Of a stretch of 64,000 bases of DNA, positions 32,243 through 45,456 are shown one piece after another (positions within the stretch are counted from its first letter, which is position 1; every line of letters begins with the position of its first letter). The stretch spans positions 226,368,641-226,432,640 of the forward strand of contig CM040126.1 of assembly GCA_022559845.1 (NCBI GenBank), read 5' to 3'. The translations under genes were made by a program, and so were the position numbers. This stretch comes from Amorphophallus konjac. Its lineage: Eukaryota > Streptophyta > Magnoliopsida > Alismatales > Araceae. The notes under the pieces were generated by a model, which did not search any database, was not told the origin of the DNA, and saw only the letters and a list, made by a program, of their open reading frames with translations.

Positions 32243-32796
32243 GATCACCCCGGAAAACTGAGAACGACGGGAAATGGCCGAAAACTCCATTCCACGCCCC
32301 AATCACCCCCCGATGATGGGGAAACAAAGGGGGAACCCTCCCCAACCCTCCTAGCATGCATCTACCGCCTCGGATCGGCCAAAAACGCGAAGAAACGGCG
32401 GATCTGCTCACAAACCCCAAAAATATGGTTTCACCCAAACCCGCTCAAAAACGCCCCTCTCGACCTCCCCTCGGCCTACAAAGCACGGGGAACGATGGCA
32501 TGAGCATGGAGGTTCGTCTCCCTACCTCAATGGAGGGAAAGCTCAGCCGAATCACCGCTGAAATCAAGGATGAAGCTTTTACTCCCACGAACACCCCGCC
32601 TCTCGCCGCGAAAAGCACGCCACCGGGACCGCCTCGCCGCCGCCGCCGCTGCCACGCCGTTGCCGGAGTGAGAGGGGCCGCGTCTCGATCGCCCGGGGAG
32701 AAGAAGATCGGCCGCGGGGGAGGGGGAGCTCTCACAGTTGAAGGAAGGAGGAAGAAGAAGAAAAGAAAAGGGTAAAAAGAAAAGAAAAAGAATTGA

Positions 32797-32804
32797 TATA
32801 TATA
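32797..32804 (-). promoter_or_regulatory. TATA box, element D LTR 1
   Basis: Minus strand TTTCTATATATATCAATTC, followed by a CTTCTTCTT-rich leader. Same in LTR 2 (40181-40188) and LTR 3 (47565-47572). Confidence 0.5.
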
Positions 32805-33142
32805 GAAAATCCGGAAAATCAGAAAAATCCTGAAAAATAGAAAAATACACCTCCTCGACCGTCTCGACGCGCTGATCGCAACGGCACCACTCGCGGGTTG
32901 GTGAACGACCCAGTTCACCCGCTACAAGATTCCGAAGGATTCGCCGAAACCCGTACGCGGAAATCGGAAAACATGCACGGAAAAGTCGCGGACACACTCC
33001 GGGCCTCCGAAACGACTCCGGATCGCGCCGATCCGAACACGAAAGATGTCCGAAATGAAATTTCGGACACAACAGGGTCGACACTCCGATAAACCAGATC
33101 TGGGACCCACAAGGAAGGATCCGAAAGATCCGGGACATTACA

Positions 33143-33155
33143 GCCCTCCCCCCTT
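33143..33155 (-). other. Polypurine tract, first internal region of D
   Basis: The minus strand reads AAGGGGGGAGGGC immediately before the LTR 1 start TGTAATG. Confidence 0.85.
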
Positions 33156-33209
33156 AAAGGAATTTCATCCTCGAAATTCAAGAACAAAGCACAAGGACGG
33201 GGGACAGAC

Positions 33210-36200
33210 TCACACAAACAAATACGGATATAACTCTCGCATCTCATCCTCGCGTTCCCAAGACGCCTCGCCGCCAGAATGACGCTGCCAGACCACCTTA
33301 ACCAGAGGGATAACCTTGTTTCGCAAGCACTGCTCTCGCCGATCCTCAATGCGAACAGGAAACTCCGGAAGGGACAGATCTGGGGTCACATCAGGCCAAA
33401 TGGCATCCTCGAGAACATGAGAGTCATCGGGCATATACTTCCGAAGCATCGACACGTGGAACACATCATGCACCGCGGAAAGCTCCGGAGGTAGCTGCAA
33501 CCGATAAGCAACTTCCCCAACACGCTCAACGATGGGAAAGGGACCAATGTAGCGGGGACTCAGCTTCCCACGCCTACCGAAGCGCATCACGCCCTTCATG
33601 GGAGACACTCTCAAGAAAACTCGATCTCCGACAGCAAAGCTGAGAGGTCACCTCCTACGATCGGCATAACTCTTCTGTCGGCTCTGAGCTGCCAACATCT
33701 TCTGCCGAACGAGATGCACCACCTCAACACACTGCTGCACCAGATCTGGTCCGGTCAAGGCACGCTCGCCTACCTCGAACCAATCAAGCGGAGTCCGACA
33801 AGGTCGCCCATATAACGCCTCATAGGGAGCCATACCGATGCTCGAATGATAGCTGTTGTTATAGGCAAACTCCACTAATGGCAAATGGTGGGTCCAATTC
33901 CCCTACCATTCCAAGCAACACGCTCGCAACATGTCCTCCAAAGTCTGGATGGTCCGCTCAGACTGACCATCCGACTGAGGATGATAGGCCGAGCTGAATG
34001 CCAACTCAGTGCCTAGAGCCTTCTGGAAGCTCCTCTAGAATCCAGAAGTAAAACGGGGGTCACGATCGGACACGATGGAGATAGGAACTCCATGCAACGG
34101 GACGATCCGCTCCACGTACAGACGAGCCAAACGTTGCACGCTCCAACTGACCTTGACCGGCAGCAACCGCGCCGTCTTCGTCAGTCTATCCACTAGCAAC
34201 CAGATACTATCTTCCCCACTGGACGTCCTCGGCAATCCAACCACGAAATCAGTGGTCACGTGGTCCCACTTCCACGCAGGAATGTCCAAGGGCTGAAGTG
34301 TGCCTCCTGGTCGCTGGTGCTCAGCCTTCACCTGCTGACAGGTCAAACACCTGGTCACAAACTCTGTAACATCTCTCTTCATACCAGGCCACCAAAACTG
34401 CCTCTTCAGGTTCTGGTACATCTTAGCTGATCCGGGGTGCACGGCATACCGACTCCCGTGAGCCTCACGCAATACAGTACGCCGCACCTGCCCCTCGGAC
34501 GGCACATACAATCTACCTCTGAACCTCACAGCTCCATCCTCGCCAAGCTCCACCTCGGCCATCGACAGAATACGGGGTAGCTCGGGGTCCGCTCGCTGAG
34601 CCCCAGTCACCTGTCGACGTACCGCGGGCATGACAGTCAGACTCGCAAGGACAGCCGAACCCTGGTCCTGCGGGACCTTGAGTCTAAAAGTCATGGCCGG
34701 AACCTGCTCCCAAAGCTTCCACTTCCTCAACAACAACCGACTGACCGATACCCTCCTACTCAGGGCATCAGCCACGACGTTCATCCTGCCAGGCTGATAA
34801 GACAGAGTAACATCATAATCCTTCATGTATTCCATCCACCTCCTCTGCCTGAGGTTAAGATCCTTCTGCGTGAACACATACCTCAAACTCTGATGGTCAG
34901 TGAAAAGCTCAAACCTCTCGCCGTACAAATAATGCCTCCAGATCTTCAGAGCGAAAATCACCGCTGCCAACTCAAGATCATGAGTAGGGTAGTTTGCCTC
35001 ATGTGGCTTCAACTGCCGCGACGCATACGCCACAACTCTCCCATGCTGCATCAACACAGCACCGAGGCCTACCCCGGAAGCATCCGTACACACCACGAAA
35101 CCACTCGAGCCAGATGGCAACACCAAAATCGGAGCGGTGGTAAGCAATCTCTTCAGTTCCACGAAGCTCCGCTCACACTCCTCCGTCCAGACGAACGGCA
35201 TGTCCTTCCGCGTAAGCCTAGTCATCGGGGCTGCAATACGAGAGAAATCCTGAATAAACCGCCGATAATAACCTGCGAGCCCCAAGAAACTCCGAATCTC
35301 CGTGACAGAACTCGGCCTCGGCCACTGCACCACCGCCTCGACCTTGGCCGGGTCTACGGAAACACCATCACCAGAAATCACGTGCCCCAAAAAGTGCACC
35401 TCACGAAGCCAGAACTCGCACTTACTGAGCTTCGCATACAACTGGTGACCACGCAGGGTCTGCAACACCACCCTCAAGTGATGCACATGCTCCTCAGCAG
35501 ACCGCGAATACACAAGGATATCGTCCACGAACACGACCACAAACTGGTCCAAGTACGGACGAAACACCCTATGCATCAAGTCCATAAACGTTGCGGGGGC
35601 ATTGGTGAGCCCAAACGGCATCACCAAGAACTCATAATGCCCATACCTCGACCGAAACACTGTCTTCTCCACGTCCGACTCTCGGATCCGCAGCTGATAG
35701 TAGGCCGATCTCAAATCGATCCTTGAAAACACTCAGGCCGACTGAAGTTGATCGAACAAGTCATCAATCCGAGGCAACGGATACTTGTTCTTAACAGTCG
35801 CCAGGTTCAACTGACGGTAGTCGATGCACAGCCTCAAACTACCGTCCTTCTTCTTCACAAACAACACCGGCGCACCCCACGGGGAATAACTAGGACGAAT
35901 ATACCCCTTTGCCAGCAACTCCTGCAACTGCGCCTTCAGCTCTCGCAACTCGGCAGGCGCCATCCGATAAGGGGCCTTCGACATAGGCCCCGTGCCCGGT
36001 ACCACCTCAATCACGAAATCAATCTCTCGCTGCGGTGGCAACCCTGGTAGCTCCTCGGGAAAAATGTCAGGAAACTCACACACGACAGGAATGTCCTCTA
36101 CCTCAGGACCCTGTCGCTCGACCAAAACCATGGATGCGAGAAAGCCCTGACAACCTGCATCAAGCAAACGACGCGCACGGATACCCGAAATAAACAAGCG

Positions 36201-37916
36201 AGAAGAGGAAGATCGAATACCTTGGAAATAGAAGGTGGGTCCACGAAGCTGTCGGAAGTAGACCTTCTTCGAGCCGCAATCCACCAAGGCATGATGAGCC
36301 TCGAGCCAGTCCATGCCCAAAATCACATCAAAGTCCTGAAGCGGTAATGCGTAGAGTCTAGCCGGCAAGTTCTGTCCTTCCACCCATACAGGTACCTTCT
36401 CGAAGCAGTACGGGGTGATCATGAAGTCACCGGTAGGCAACTCTACCGCCAAGTCACAGGACACCTCGGTCACCGGGTCCTCTACGCTCTGAGCAAAATC
36501 CTCCGAGATGAACGAATGAGAAGCACCTGAATCGAACAAAACACGAGCCGCACAACCCAAAATCGAAAGAGTACCTTCCACCAGATGCGACGCCTCAGCC
36601 TCTGCTCTGGTCATGTGAGTCACTCTGCCTCGAGATCTCTGCCTCCCCACAGTAGCTGACCGCGACAACTGAGGAAACTGTCCCTGCTGCTGGTACTGCT
36701 GCGGCTGTGCTGACGACTGCTGGGGCCGAGACTGCTGCTGCTGCTGTTGAAACTCGTGCGGCTGGTGCGGTCTCTGCGGACAGTCACGTGCCATGTGCCA
36801 CGGCCGGTCGCACCTAAAGCAAATCACGGGCACTGAACACGGCCTATCCGGATGAGAACCACCGCACCTAGGACAGCCACCCCGCGAACCAGTCATCGAA
36901 CCCTGACGCTGGAAAGTCACCGGCTGCTGAACACTGCTCATCGACTCCTGCCTCGACTCCTTACGATCCCGACGCCTCTTGCCAAAACCAGCTTCCTTAA
37001 GCAACTTCTTAAGCTTCGACTTGAAGGATGAACCTGGCGCAGGAGCCGTAGTCTGCGTCGCCACTGATCCACCTGCTGAGAGCTGGACGGTACTCTGCTG
37101 CTGCATCCCCGTTGGCTGGCTGAAATCTGCCTGCACCTGACTAGCACTGCCTTGCTCTCGAACCTTCTGCAAATCTCTCTCCAGCGCCGCTGCTGCCTTA
37201 CATGCCGCATCCAAACTGGTCAAACCCGACGCAAGAAGATGATGCCTCAGCTCTAGCCTCAGACCACCAACAAACTGATCGGTCTTCACCTCCTCATCTG
37301 CCATGATATGAGGAGCATAACGGCCCAACTTGATAAACCTGGCACGGTACTGCATCACCGACATGTCACCCTGAGTCAGCTCCATGAACTCACGCAACCT
37401 CTGCGACCTGACAAAGGACGGACAGAAGGCACGCTCAAAAGCCGTGACAAACTCCTACCACGCAATCTGTCGAAGAGGACGAGACTGGAACACTGAACCC
37501 CACTCTGACATCCACCAAGTACGGGCCGGTCCCTGAAGACGATGAGTAGCCATTGCTACCTGCTCCTCTTCGGGACACTCCATCGCACTGAAAATCCGCC
37601 GGACATCATCCAGCCACTCTCTGGCCACCTCAGGATCTGGCTGCCCACTGAAAGAAGGAGACTGGAACAGCAAAAACTCCTTCAGTACACGACCATGACC
37701 ACCACGAGCCCGGTCCTCACCAGCATCGCCACCCTGCTGCTGATGATCACCCTGCTGCCGCTGAAACACATACTCAAACATGCCTCGGAAGAAGTCGTCC
37801 ATCCCTGGAGCTCTCGCATCTCCAGATACACCCTCGGAAACTGAAGCCATGCTCTGCTCCTCTGGACCACCACTAGACTCTCTCTGCTGGGCACGAGCCC
37901 TCCTCCGTGGCGCCAT
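33210..37916 (-). pseudogene. gag-pol: D1 gag-pol polyprotein (first internal copy), five in-frame stops
   Basis: One frame runs from MAPRRRARAQQ (37916; an ATG further upstream at 38051 is less likely) to the stop at 33210. Gag: DDFFRGMFEYVFQRQQ, FLLFQSPSFSGQPDPEVARE, ARTWWMSEWGSVF. Zinc knuckle: [14 protein letters not shown]. Protease: [12 protein letters not shown]. Reverse transcriptase: [16 protein letters not shown] and FVDDILVYS. RNase [16 protein letters not shown]. Integrase: [45 protein letters not shown]-terminal domain: RRGKLSPRYIGPFPIVERVG. Chromodomain-like tail: EASWEREDEMRELYPYLFV. Stops: TAG near 37455, TGA at 35733, TAG at 34035 (shared with D2), TAG near 33903, TGA near 33648. 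There is no frameshift. The Del/Tekay call rests on the C-terminal tail and domain order. Confidence 0.93.
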
Positions 37917-38058
37917 ATACACACCTGGCATCAAAGAAAAGCAATCGGAAATCAATAAAACACACGACCCTAAGCCAGTCGCCGACTGTACAGGACATTC
38001 ATGGACCTTCTGGACCACTGCAATTCGTTCCAAGTTCCGATGCACCTCCACAACCTAC

Positions 38059-38070
38059 GCTCTGATACCA
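38059..38070 (-). other. Primer binding site, D1
   Basis: Minus strand TGGTATCAGAGC, 2 bp from the LTR 2 end. Confidence 0.95.
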
Positions 38071-38072
38071 GC

Positions 38073-40527
38073 TGTGACGACCTGAGGATCCGAGTACCGG
38101 AAAGGAACCGGTGCGTCTCGAATCTCGGCCCGCCAACCCACGAGCCCGAAGACTCGGAAGGATAGAAAGGAGTGGTGTGGGGTACAAAAGAAGCTGCAAC
38201 GACCAAAGCGATAGCACAATAATCCAAAATAAAATGCATAGAATAATATAAATAAATAAACTGCTACAAGGTCCACAGTGTCTCATGTCCAAAAGAAAGT
38301 ACAGTCAACAGGAAAGAAAGTACAACTACACGGGGCATCCCCCGGAGTACAACTACACGGGACATCCCCCGGCTCTGGCAGACTGGCGACTAACCCTGGC
38401 TAGAAGAACCGCGTTGAAACTCGGTCGCGCCTCTCGAAGACCCCACCTCACCTGAAAAGCAGGGGTGAGCCTCATTTCATTGGCCCAGTAGGGATCCCGC
38501 AAATCCCCACCTCGCACGAGAAGCGAGAAGGCAGAAGGTAACCCTACCTAACAGGAGTACGGTAGAACCAACAAGCTGAAATAAATAAACGGAAAAGCCG
38601 TCTACTCTAACAGTACCGTACTACAGAACCTCGGTCCAACAAAACACGAGTCCACGCCTGCTAGTGAACAGGAGCACTATCCACAAGAAGAACGACTGGA
38701 TGCGTCCCCTGACGTCTTACACCGCGTCACAAGTGTCTAGCTACTACGTCCCGGGCGTGAGACTCAGACACGCAACAAGTACCACAACAAGGACTAGCTG
38801 GGGTCGCGCTCGTCAACGCGCGCCCTAAGCCCCCAACTACGTGTGCACACACAGACCATCTGCTCTAGGTCGGGTCCTCTAGCTGGTTTTCCCCCCCACC
38901 GGACTCTGGTGGCAAAGGCAAGGGGCCCTATGGTAACCAGCCTAAAAACCACGTCACACTGGGTCTCGCTCTCCACCACTCCCAGGTGGGTCCACACACG
39001 CGTGCGCAGGGAGCTACGACTAGTGGACAGGTCACTGGAAGTAAGGACTGACTCTCAGAAACCACCGACTAAACACTAGCAAGGTGCAGAGGTCATCCTC
39101 TGTACCACACCGACTCTCGGTAGCACCAGCCGACGCATCACATCCCGGGATCCCCGCGGCACCCTCGTACAGTCCCCACACGATGCCAAGCATCAGTCGG
39201 ACCGTAAGACAACACAAAGGGGTCAGGACCCACTCACCCGGGCTTGATCGGCATGAAACGGCAGACGCGGTCACCGGAGGACCGCCTCCGGTGGTAGCGG
39301 TCTGCCCTGGACCGCAACCACATGGTAGCGGTCCTCTTGGGACCGCGACCACCCTGGCACCAGAGAAATGAAGGCGGTCGCCTGATGACCGCCTTCACAC
39401 AGTAGCGGTCCCTAGGGGACCGCGACCAAGAACCAACGGTCAAAAATGCCTCGAGGCCCGTGCCGGTCCCCACGGTGATAGCGGTCGTCCCAAGACCGCG
39501 ACCAACAGTCGCGGTCTGTCGCAAGACCGTGACCAGCCACCGACACTTTAAGGCCTAACGGTCAAAAATCCGATGAAGGCGGTCCTCACCTGACCGCTAC
39601 CATTGATAGCGGTTACTGGTGAACCGCGATCACCCCGGAAAATCGAGAACGGCAGGAAATGGCCGAAAACTCCATTCCACGCCCCAATCACCCCCCGATG
39701 ATGGGGAAACAAAGGGGGAACCCTCCCCAACCCTCCTAGCATGCATCTACCGCCTCGGATCGGCCAAAAACGCGAAGAAACGGCGGGTCGGCTCACAAAC
39801 CCCAAAAACATGGTTTCACCCAAACCCGCTCAAAAATGCCCCCCTCGACCTCCCTCGGCCTACAAAGCACGGGGAACGATGGGATGAGCATGGGGGTTCG
39901 TCTCCCTACCTCAATGGAGCGAAAGCTCCGCCGAATCACCGCCGAAATCAAGGATGAAGCTTTTACTCCCACGAACACCCCGCCTCTCGCCGCGAAAAGC
40001 ACGCCACCGGGACCGCCTCGCCGCCGCCGCCGCTGCCACGCCATTGCCGGAGTGAGAGGGGCCGCGTCTCGGTCGCCCGGGGAGAAGAAGATCGACCGCG
40101 GGGGAGGGGGAGCTCTCACGGTTGAAGGAAGGAGGAAGAAGAAGAAAAGAAAAAGGTAAAAAGAAAAGAAAAAGAATTGATATATATAGAAAATCCAGAA
40201 AATCGAAAAAATCCCGAAAAATAGAAAAATACACCTCCTCCACCGTCTCGACGCGTTGATCGCAACGACACCACTCGCGGGTTGGTGAACAACCCAGTTC
40301 ACCCGCTACAGGGTTCCGAAGGATTCGCCGAAACCCGTACGCAGAAATTGGAAAACACGCACGGAAAAACCGTGGACACACTCCGGGCCTCCGAAACGAC
40401 TCCGGATCGCGCCGATCCGAACACGAAAGATGTCCGAAACGAAATTTCGGACGCAACAGGGTCGGACACTCCGATAAACCAGATCCGGGACCCATAAGGA
40501 AGGATCCGAAAGATCCGGGACATTACT
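38073..40527 (-). repeat. Element D, LTR 2 (shared middle LTR)
   Basis: It serves as the 5' LTR of D1 and the 3' LTR of D2. The terminal base at 40527 is T rather than A. Dyad array at 39267-39627, TATA box at 40181-40188. Confidence 0.95.
39267..39627. promoter_or_regulatory. Dyad array GCGGTC-N7-GACCGC, LTR 2 (9 units)
   Basis: Best preserved copy: units 3 and 5 have complete GACCGC arms, unlike LTR 1. Unit 7 reads GACCGT. Unit 9 again has GCGGTT/AACCGC, so that change predates the dimer. Confidence 0.75.
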
Positions 40528-40540
40528 GCCCTCCCCCCTT
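40528..40540 (-). other. Polypurine tract, second internal region of D
   Basis: The minus strand reads AAGGGGGGAGGGC directly before the LTR 2 start. Confidence 0.85.
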
Positions 40541-40594
40541 AAAGAAATTTTGTCCCCGAAATTCAAGAACAAAGCACAAGGACGGGGGACAGAC

Positions 40595-43500
40595 TCACAC
40601 AAACAAATACGGATATAACTCTCGCATCTCATCCTCGCATTCCCAAGACGCCTCACCGCCAGAATGACGCTGCCAGACCACCTTAACCAGAGGGATAACC
40701 TTGTTTCGCAGGCGCTACTCTTGCCGATCCTCAATGCGAACAGGAAACTCCGGAAGGGACAGATCTGGGGTCACATCAGGCCAAACGGCATCCTCGAGAA
40801 CATGAGAGTCATCGGGCATATACTTCCGAAGCATCGACACGTGGAACACATCATGCACCGCGGAAAGCTCCGGAGGTAGCTGCAACTGATAAGCAACTTC
40901 CCCAACACGCTCAACGATGGGAAAGGGACCAATGTAGCGGGGACTCAGCTTCCCACGCCTACCGAAGTGCATCACGCCCTTCATGGGAGACACTCTCAAG
41001 AAAACTTGATCTCCGACAGTAAAGCTGAGAGGTCGCCTCCTACGATCGGCATAACTCTTTTGTCGGCTCTGTGCTGCCAACATCTTCTGCCGAACGAGAT
41101 GCACCACCTCAACACACTGCTGCACCAGATCTGGTCCGGTCAAGGCACGCTCGCCTACCTCGAACCAATCAAGCGGAGTCCGACAAGGTTGCCCATACAA
41201 CGCCGCATTGGGAGCCATACCGATGCTCGAATGATAGCTGTTGTTATAGGCAAACTCCACTAATGGCAAATGGTGGGTCCAACTCCCCTGCCATTCCAAG
41301 CAACACGCTCGCAACATGTCCTCCAAAGTCTGGATGGTCCGCTCAGACTGACCGTCCGACTGAGGATGATAGGCCGAGCTGAATGCCAACTCAGTGCCTA
41401 GAGCCTTCTGGAAGCTCCTCTAGAATCCAGAAGTAAAACGGGGGTCACGATCGGACACGATGGAGATAGGAACTCCATGCAACGGGACGATCCGCTCCAC
41501 GTACAGACGAGCCAAACGCTGCACGCTCCAACTGACCTTGACCGGCAGCAACCGCGCCGTCTTCGTCAGTCTATCCACTAGCAACCAGATACTATCTTCC
41601 CCACTGGACGTCCTCGGCAATCCAACCACGAAATCAGTGGTCACGTGGTCCCACTTCCACGCAAGAATGTCCAAGGGCTGAAGTGTGCCTCCTGGTCGCT
41701 GGTGCTCAGCCTTCACCTGCTGACAGGTTAAACACCTGGCCACAAACTCTGCAACATCTCTCTTCATACCAGGCCACCAAAACTGCCTCTTCAGGTTCTG
41801 GTACATCTTAGCTGATCCGGGGTGCACGGCATACCGACTCCCGTGAGCCTCACGCAATACAGTACGCCGCACCTGCCCCTCGGACGGCACATACAATCTA
41901 CCTCTGAACCTCACAGCTCCATCCTCGCCAAGCTCCACCTCGGCCATCGACAGAATACGGGGTAGCTCGGGGTCCGCTCGCTGAGCCTCAGTCACCTGTC
42001 AACGCACCGCGGGCGTGACAGTCAGACTCGCAAGGACAGCCGAACCCTGGTCCTGCGGGACCTTGAGTCTAAAAGTCATGGCCGGAACCTGCTCCCAAAG
42101 CTTCCACTTCTTCAACAACAACCGACTGACCGATACCCTCCTACTCAGGGCATCAGCCACGACGTTCATCCTGCCAGGCTGATAAGACAGTAACATCATA
42201 ATCCTTCATGTATTCCATCTACCTCCTCTGCCTGAGGTTAAGATCCTTCTGCGTGAACACATACCTCAAACTCTGATGGTCAGTGAAAAGCTCAAACCTC
42301 TCTCTCGCCGTACAAATAATGCCTCCAGATCTTCAGAGCGAAAATCACCGCTGCCAACTCAAGATCATGAGTAGGGTAGTTCGCCTCATGTGGCTTCAAC
42401 TGCCGCGACGCATACGCCACAACTCTCCCATGCTGCATCAACACAGCACCGAGGCCTACCCCGGAAGCATCCGTACACACCACGAAACCACCCGAGCCAG
42501 ATGGCAACACCAAAACCGGAGCGGTGGTAAGCAATCTCTTCAGTTCCACGAAGCTCCGCTCACACTCCTTCGTCCAGACGAACGGCATGTCCTTCCGCGT
42601 AAGCCTGGTCATCGGGGCTGCAATATGAGAGAAATCCTGAATAAACTACCGATAATAACCTGCGAGCCCCAAGAAACTCCGAATCTCCATGACAGAACTC
42701 GGCCTCGGCCACTGCACCACCGCCTCGACCTTGGCCAGGTCCACGAAAATACCATCACCAGAAATCACGTGCCCCAAAAAGTGCACCTCACGAAGCCAGA
42801 ACTCGCACTTACTGAGCTTCGCATACAACTGGTGACCACGCAGGGTCTACAACACCACCCTCAAGTGATGCACATGCTCCTCAGCAGACCGCGAATACAC
42901 AAGGATATCGTCCACGAACACGACCACAAACTGCTCCAAGTACGGACGAAACACCCTATGCATCAAGTCCATAAACGCTGCGGGGGCATTGGTGAGCCCA
43001 AACGGCATCACCAAGAACTCATAATGCCCATACCTCGACCGAAACGCTGTCTTCTCCACGTCCGACTCTCGGATCCGCAGCTGATAGTAGCCCGATCTCA
43101 AATCGATCCTCGAAAACACTCGGGCCGACTGAAGCTGATCGAACAAGTCATCAATCCGAGGCAACGGATACTTGTTCTTAACAGTCGCTAGGTTCAACTG
43201 ACGGTAGTCGATGCACAGCCTCAAACTACTGTCCTTCTTCTTCACAAACAACACCGGCGCACCCCACGGGGAATAACTAGGACGAATATACCCCTTGGCC
43301 AGCAACTCCTGCAACTGCGCCTTCAGCTCTCGCAACTCGGCAGGCGCCATCCGATAAGGGGCCTTCGACATAGGCGCCGTGCCCGGTACCACCTCAATCA
43401 TGAAATCAATCTCTCGCTGCGGTGGCAACCCTGGTAGCTCCTCGGGAAAAACGTCAGGAAAATCGCACACGATAGGAATGTCCTCTACCTCAGGACCCTG

Positions 43501-45300
43501 TCGCTCGACCAAAACCATGGATGCGAGAAAGCCCTAACAACCTGCATCAAGCAAACGACGCGCACGGATACCCAAAATAAACAAGCGAGAAGAGGAAGAC
43601 CGAATACCTTGGAAATAGAAGGTGGGTCCACGAAGCTGTCGGAAGTAGACCTTCTTCGAGCCGCAATCCACCAAGGCATGATGAGCCTCGAGCCAATCCA
43701 TGCCCAAAATCACATCAAAGTCCTGAAGCGGTAACGCGTAGAGTCTAGCCGGCAAGTTCCGCCCTTCCACCCATACAGGTACCTTCTCGAAGCAGTACGG
43801 GGTGATCATGAAGTCACCGGTAGGCAACTCTACCGCCAAGTCACAGGACACCTCGGTCACCGGGTCCTCTACGCTCTGAGCAAAATCCTCCGAGATGAAC
43901 GAATGAGAAGCACCTGAATCGAACAAAACACGTGCCGCACAACCCAAAATCGAAAGAGTACCTTCCACCAGATGCGACGCCTCAGCCTCTGCTCTGGTCA
44001 TGTGAGTCACTCTGCCTCGAGATCTCTGCCTCCCCACAGTAGCTGACCGCAACAACTGAGGAAACTGTCCCTGCTGCTGGTACTGTTGCGGCTGTGCTGA
44101 CGACTGCTGGGGCCGAGACTGCTGCTGCTGCTGAAACTCGTGCGGCTGGTACGGTCTCTGCGGACAGTCACGTGCCATGTGCCACGGCTGGTCACACCTA
44201 AAGCAAATCACGGGCACTGAACACGGCCTATCCGGATGAGAACCACCGCACCTAGGACATTCACCCCGCGAACCAGTCATCGAACCCTGACGCTGGAAAG
44301 TCACCGGCTGCTGAACACTGCCCATCGACTCCTGCCTCGACTCCTTACGATCCCGACGCCTCTTGCCAAAACCAGCTTCCTTAAGCAACTTCTTAAGCTT
44401 CGACTTGAAGGATGAACCTGGTGCAGGAGCCGCAGTCTGCGTCGCCACTGATCCACCTGCTGAGAGCTGGACGGTACTCTGCTGCTGCATCCCCTTTGGC
44501 TGGCTGAAATCTGCCTGCACCTGACTAGCACTGCCCTGCCCTCGAACCTTCTGCAAATCTCTCTCCAGCACCGCTGCTGCCTTACATGCCGCATCCAAAC
44601 TGGTCAAACCCGACGCAAGAAGATGATGCCTCAGCTCTAGCCTCAGACCACCAACAAACTGATCGGTCTTCACCTCCTCATCTGCCATGATATGAGGAGC
44701 ATAACGGCCCAACTCGATAAACCTGGCACGGTACTGCATCACCGACATGTCACCCTGAGTCAGCTCCATGAACTCACGCAACCACTGCGACCTGACAAAG
44801 GACGGACAGAAGGCACGCTCAAAAGCCGTGACAAACTCCTGCCACGCAATCTGTCGAAGAGGACGAGACTGGAACACTGAACCCCACTCTGACGTCCACC
44901 AAGTACGGGCCGGTTCCTGAAGACGATGAGTAGCCAACGCTACTTGCTCCTCCTCAGGACACTCCATCGCACTGAAAATCCGCCGGACATCATCCAGCCA
45001 CTCTCTGGCCACCTCAGGATCTGGCTGCCCACTGAAAGAAGGAGGCTGGAACAGCAAAAACTCCTTCAGCACACGACCATGACCACCACGAGCCCGGTCC
45101 TCACCAGCATCGCCACCCTGCTGCTGATGATCTCCCTGCTGCCGCTGAAACACATACTCAAACATGCCTCGGAAGAAGTCGTCCATCCCTAGAGCTCTCG
45201 CATCTCCAGATACACCCTCAGAAACTGAAGCCCTGCTCTGCTCCTCTGGACCACCACTAGACTCTCCCTGCTGGGCACGAGCCCTCCTCCGTGGCGCCAT
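40595..45300 (-). pseudogene. gag-pol: D2 gag-pol polyprotein (second internal copy), stops and two indels
   Basis: Same domains and order as D1, beginning MAPRRRARAQQ at 45300. Gag is intact through the zinc knuckle ([14 protein letters not shown]) and protease ([12 protein letters not shown]) to a TAG at 43534. Further stops: TAG at 42847 (after LRVVL), TAG at 42646 (after GYYR), TGA near 41999, TAG at 41420 (integrase, after RFTSGF, shared with D1), and TAG at 40715. A 4-bp insertion near 42300 (an extra TCTC within RNase H) and a 2-bp loss near 42190 shift the frame. Apart from these, D2 is very close to D1. Neither copy could make a complete polyprotein. Confidence 0.93.
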
Positions 45301-45442
45301 AAACACACCTGGCATCAAAGAAAAGCAACCGGAAATCAATAAAACACACGACCCTAAGCCAGTCGCCGACTGTACAGGACATTCATGGACCTTCTGGACC
45401 ACTGCAATTCGTTCCAAGTTCCGATATACCTCCACAACCTAC

Positions 45443-45454
45443 GCTCTGATACCA
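45443..45454 (-). other. Primer binding site, D2
   Basis: Minus strand TGGTATCAGAGC, 2 bp from the LTR 3 end at 45457. Confidence 0.95.
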
Positions 45455-45456
45455 GC

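Larger units (their letters stand above)
30687..33142 (-). repeat. Element D, LTR 1 (3'-most in element orientation)
   Basis: Plus strand starts TGTGACGA and ends GGGACATTACA; on the minus strand this is TGTAATGTCCC to GTCACA. Contains the dyad array 31882-32242 and a TATA box at 32797. Confidence 0.95.

Noticed and set aside
32445..33138. Overlapping minus-strand ORFs in D LTR 1, with counterparts in LTR 2 and LTR 3
   Set aside because: They lie in the LTR leader and promoter, differ in length among the three LTRs and show no domain.
34893..35726. 277-residue plus-strand ORF, with a 302-residue counterpart at 42283-43191
   Set aside because: Antisense shadow of the D reverse transcriptase and RNase H frame; recurs only because the element is duplicated.
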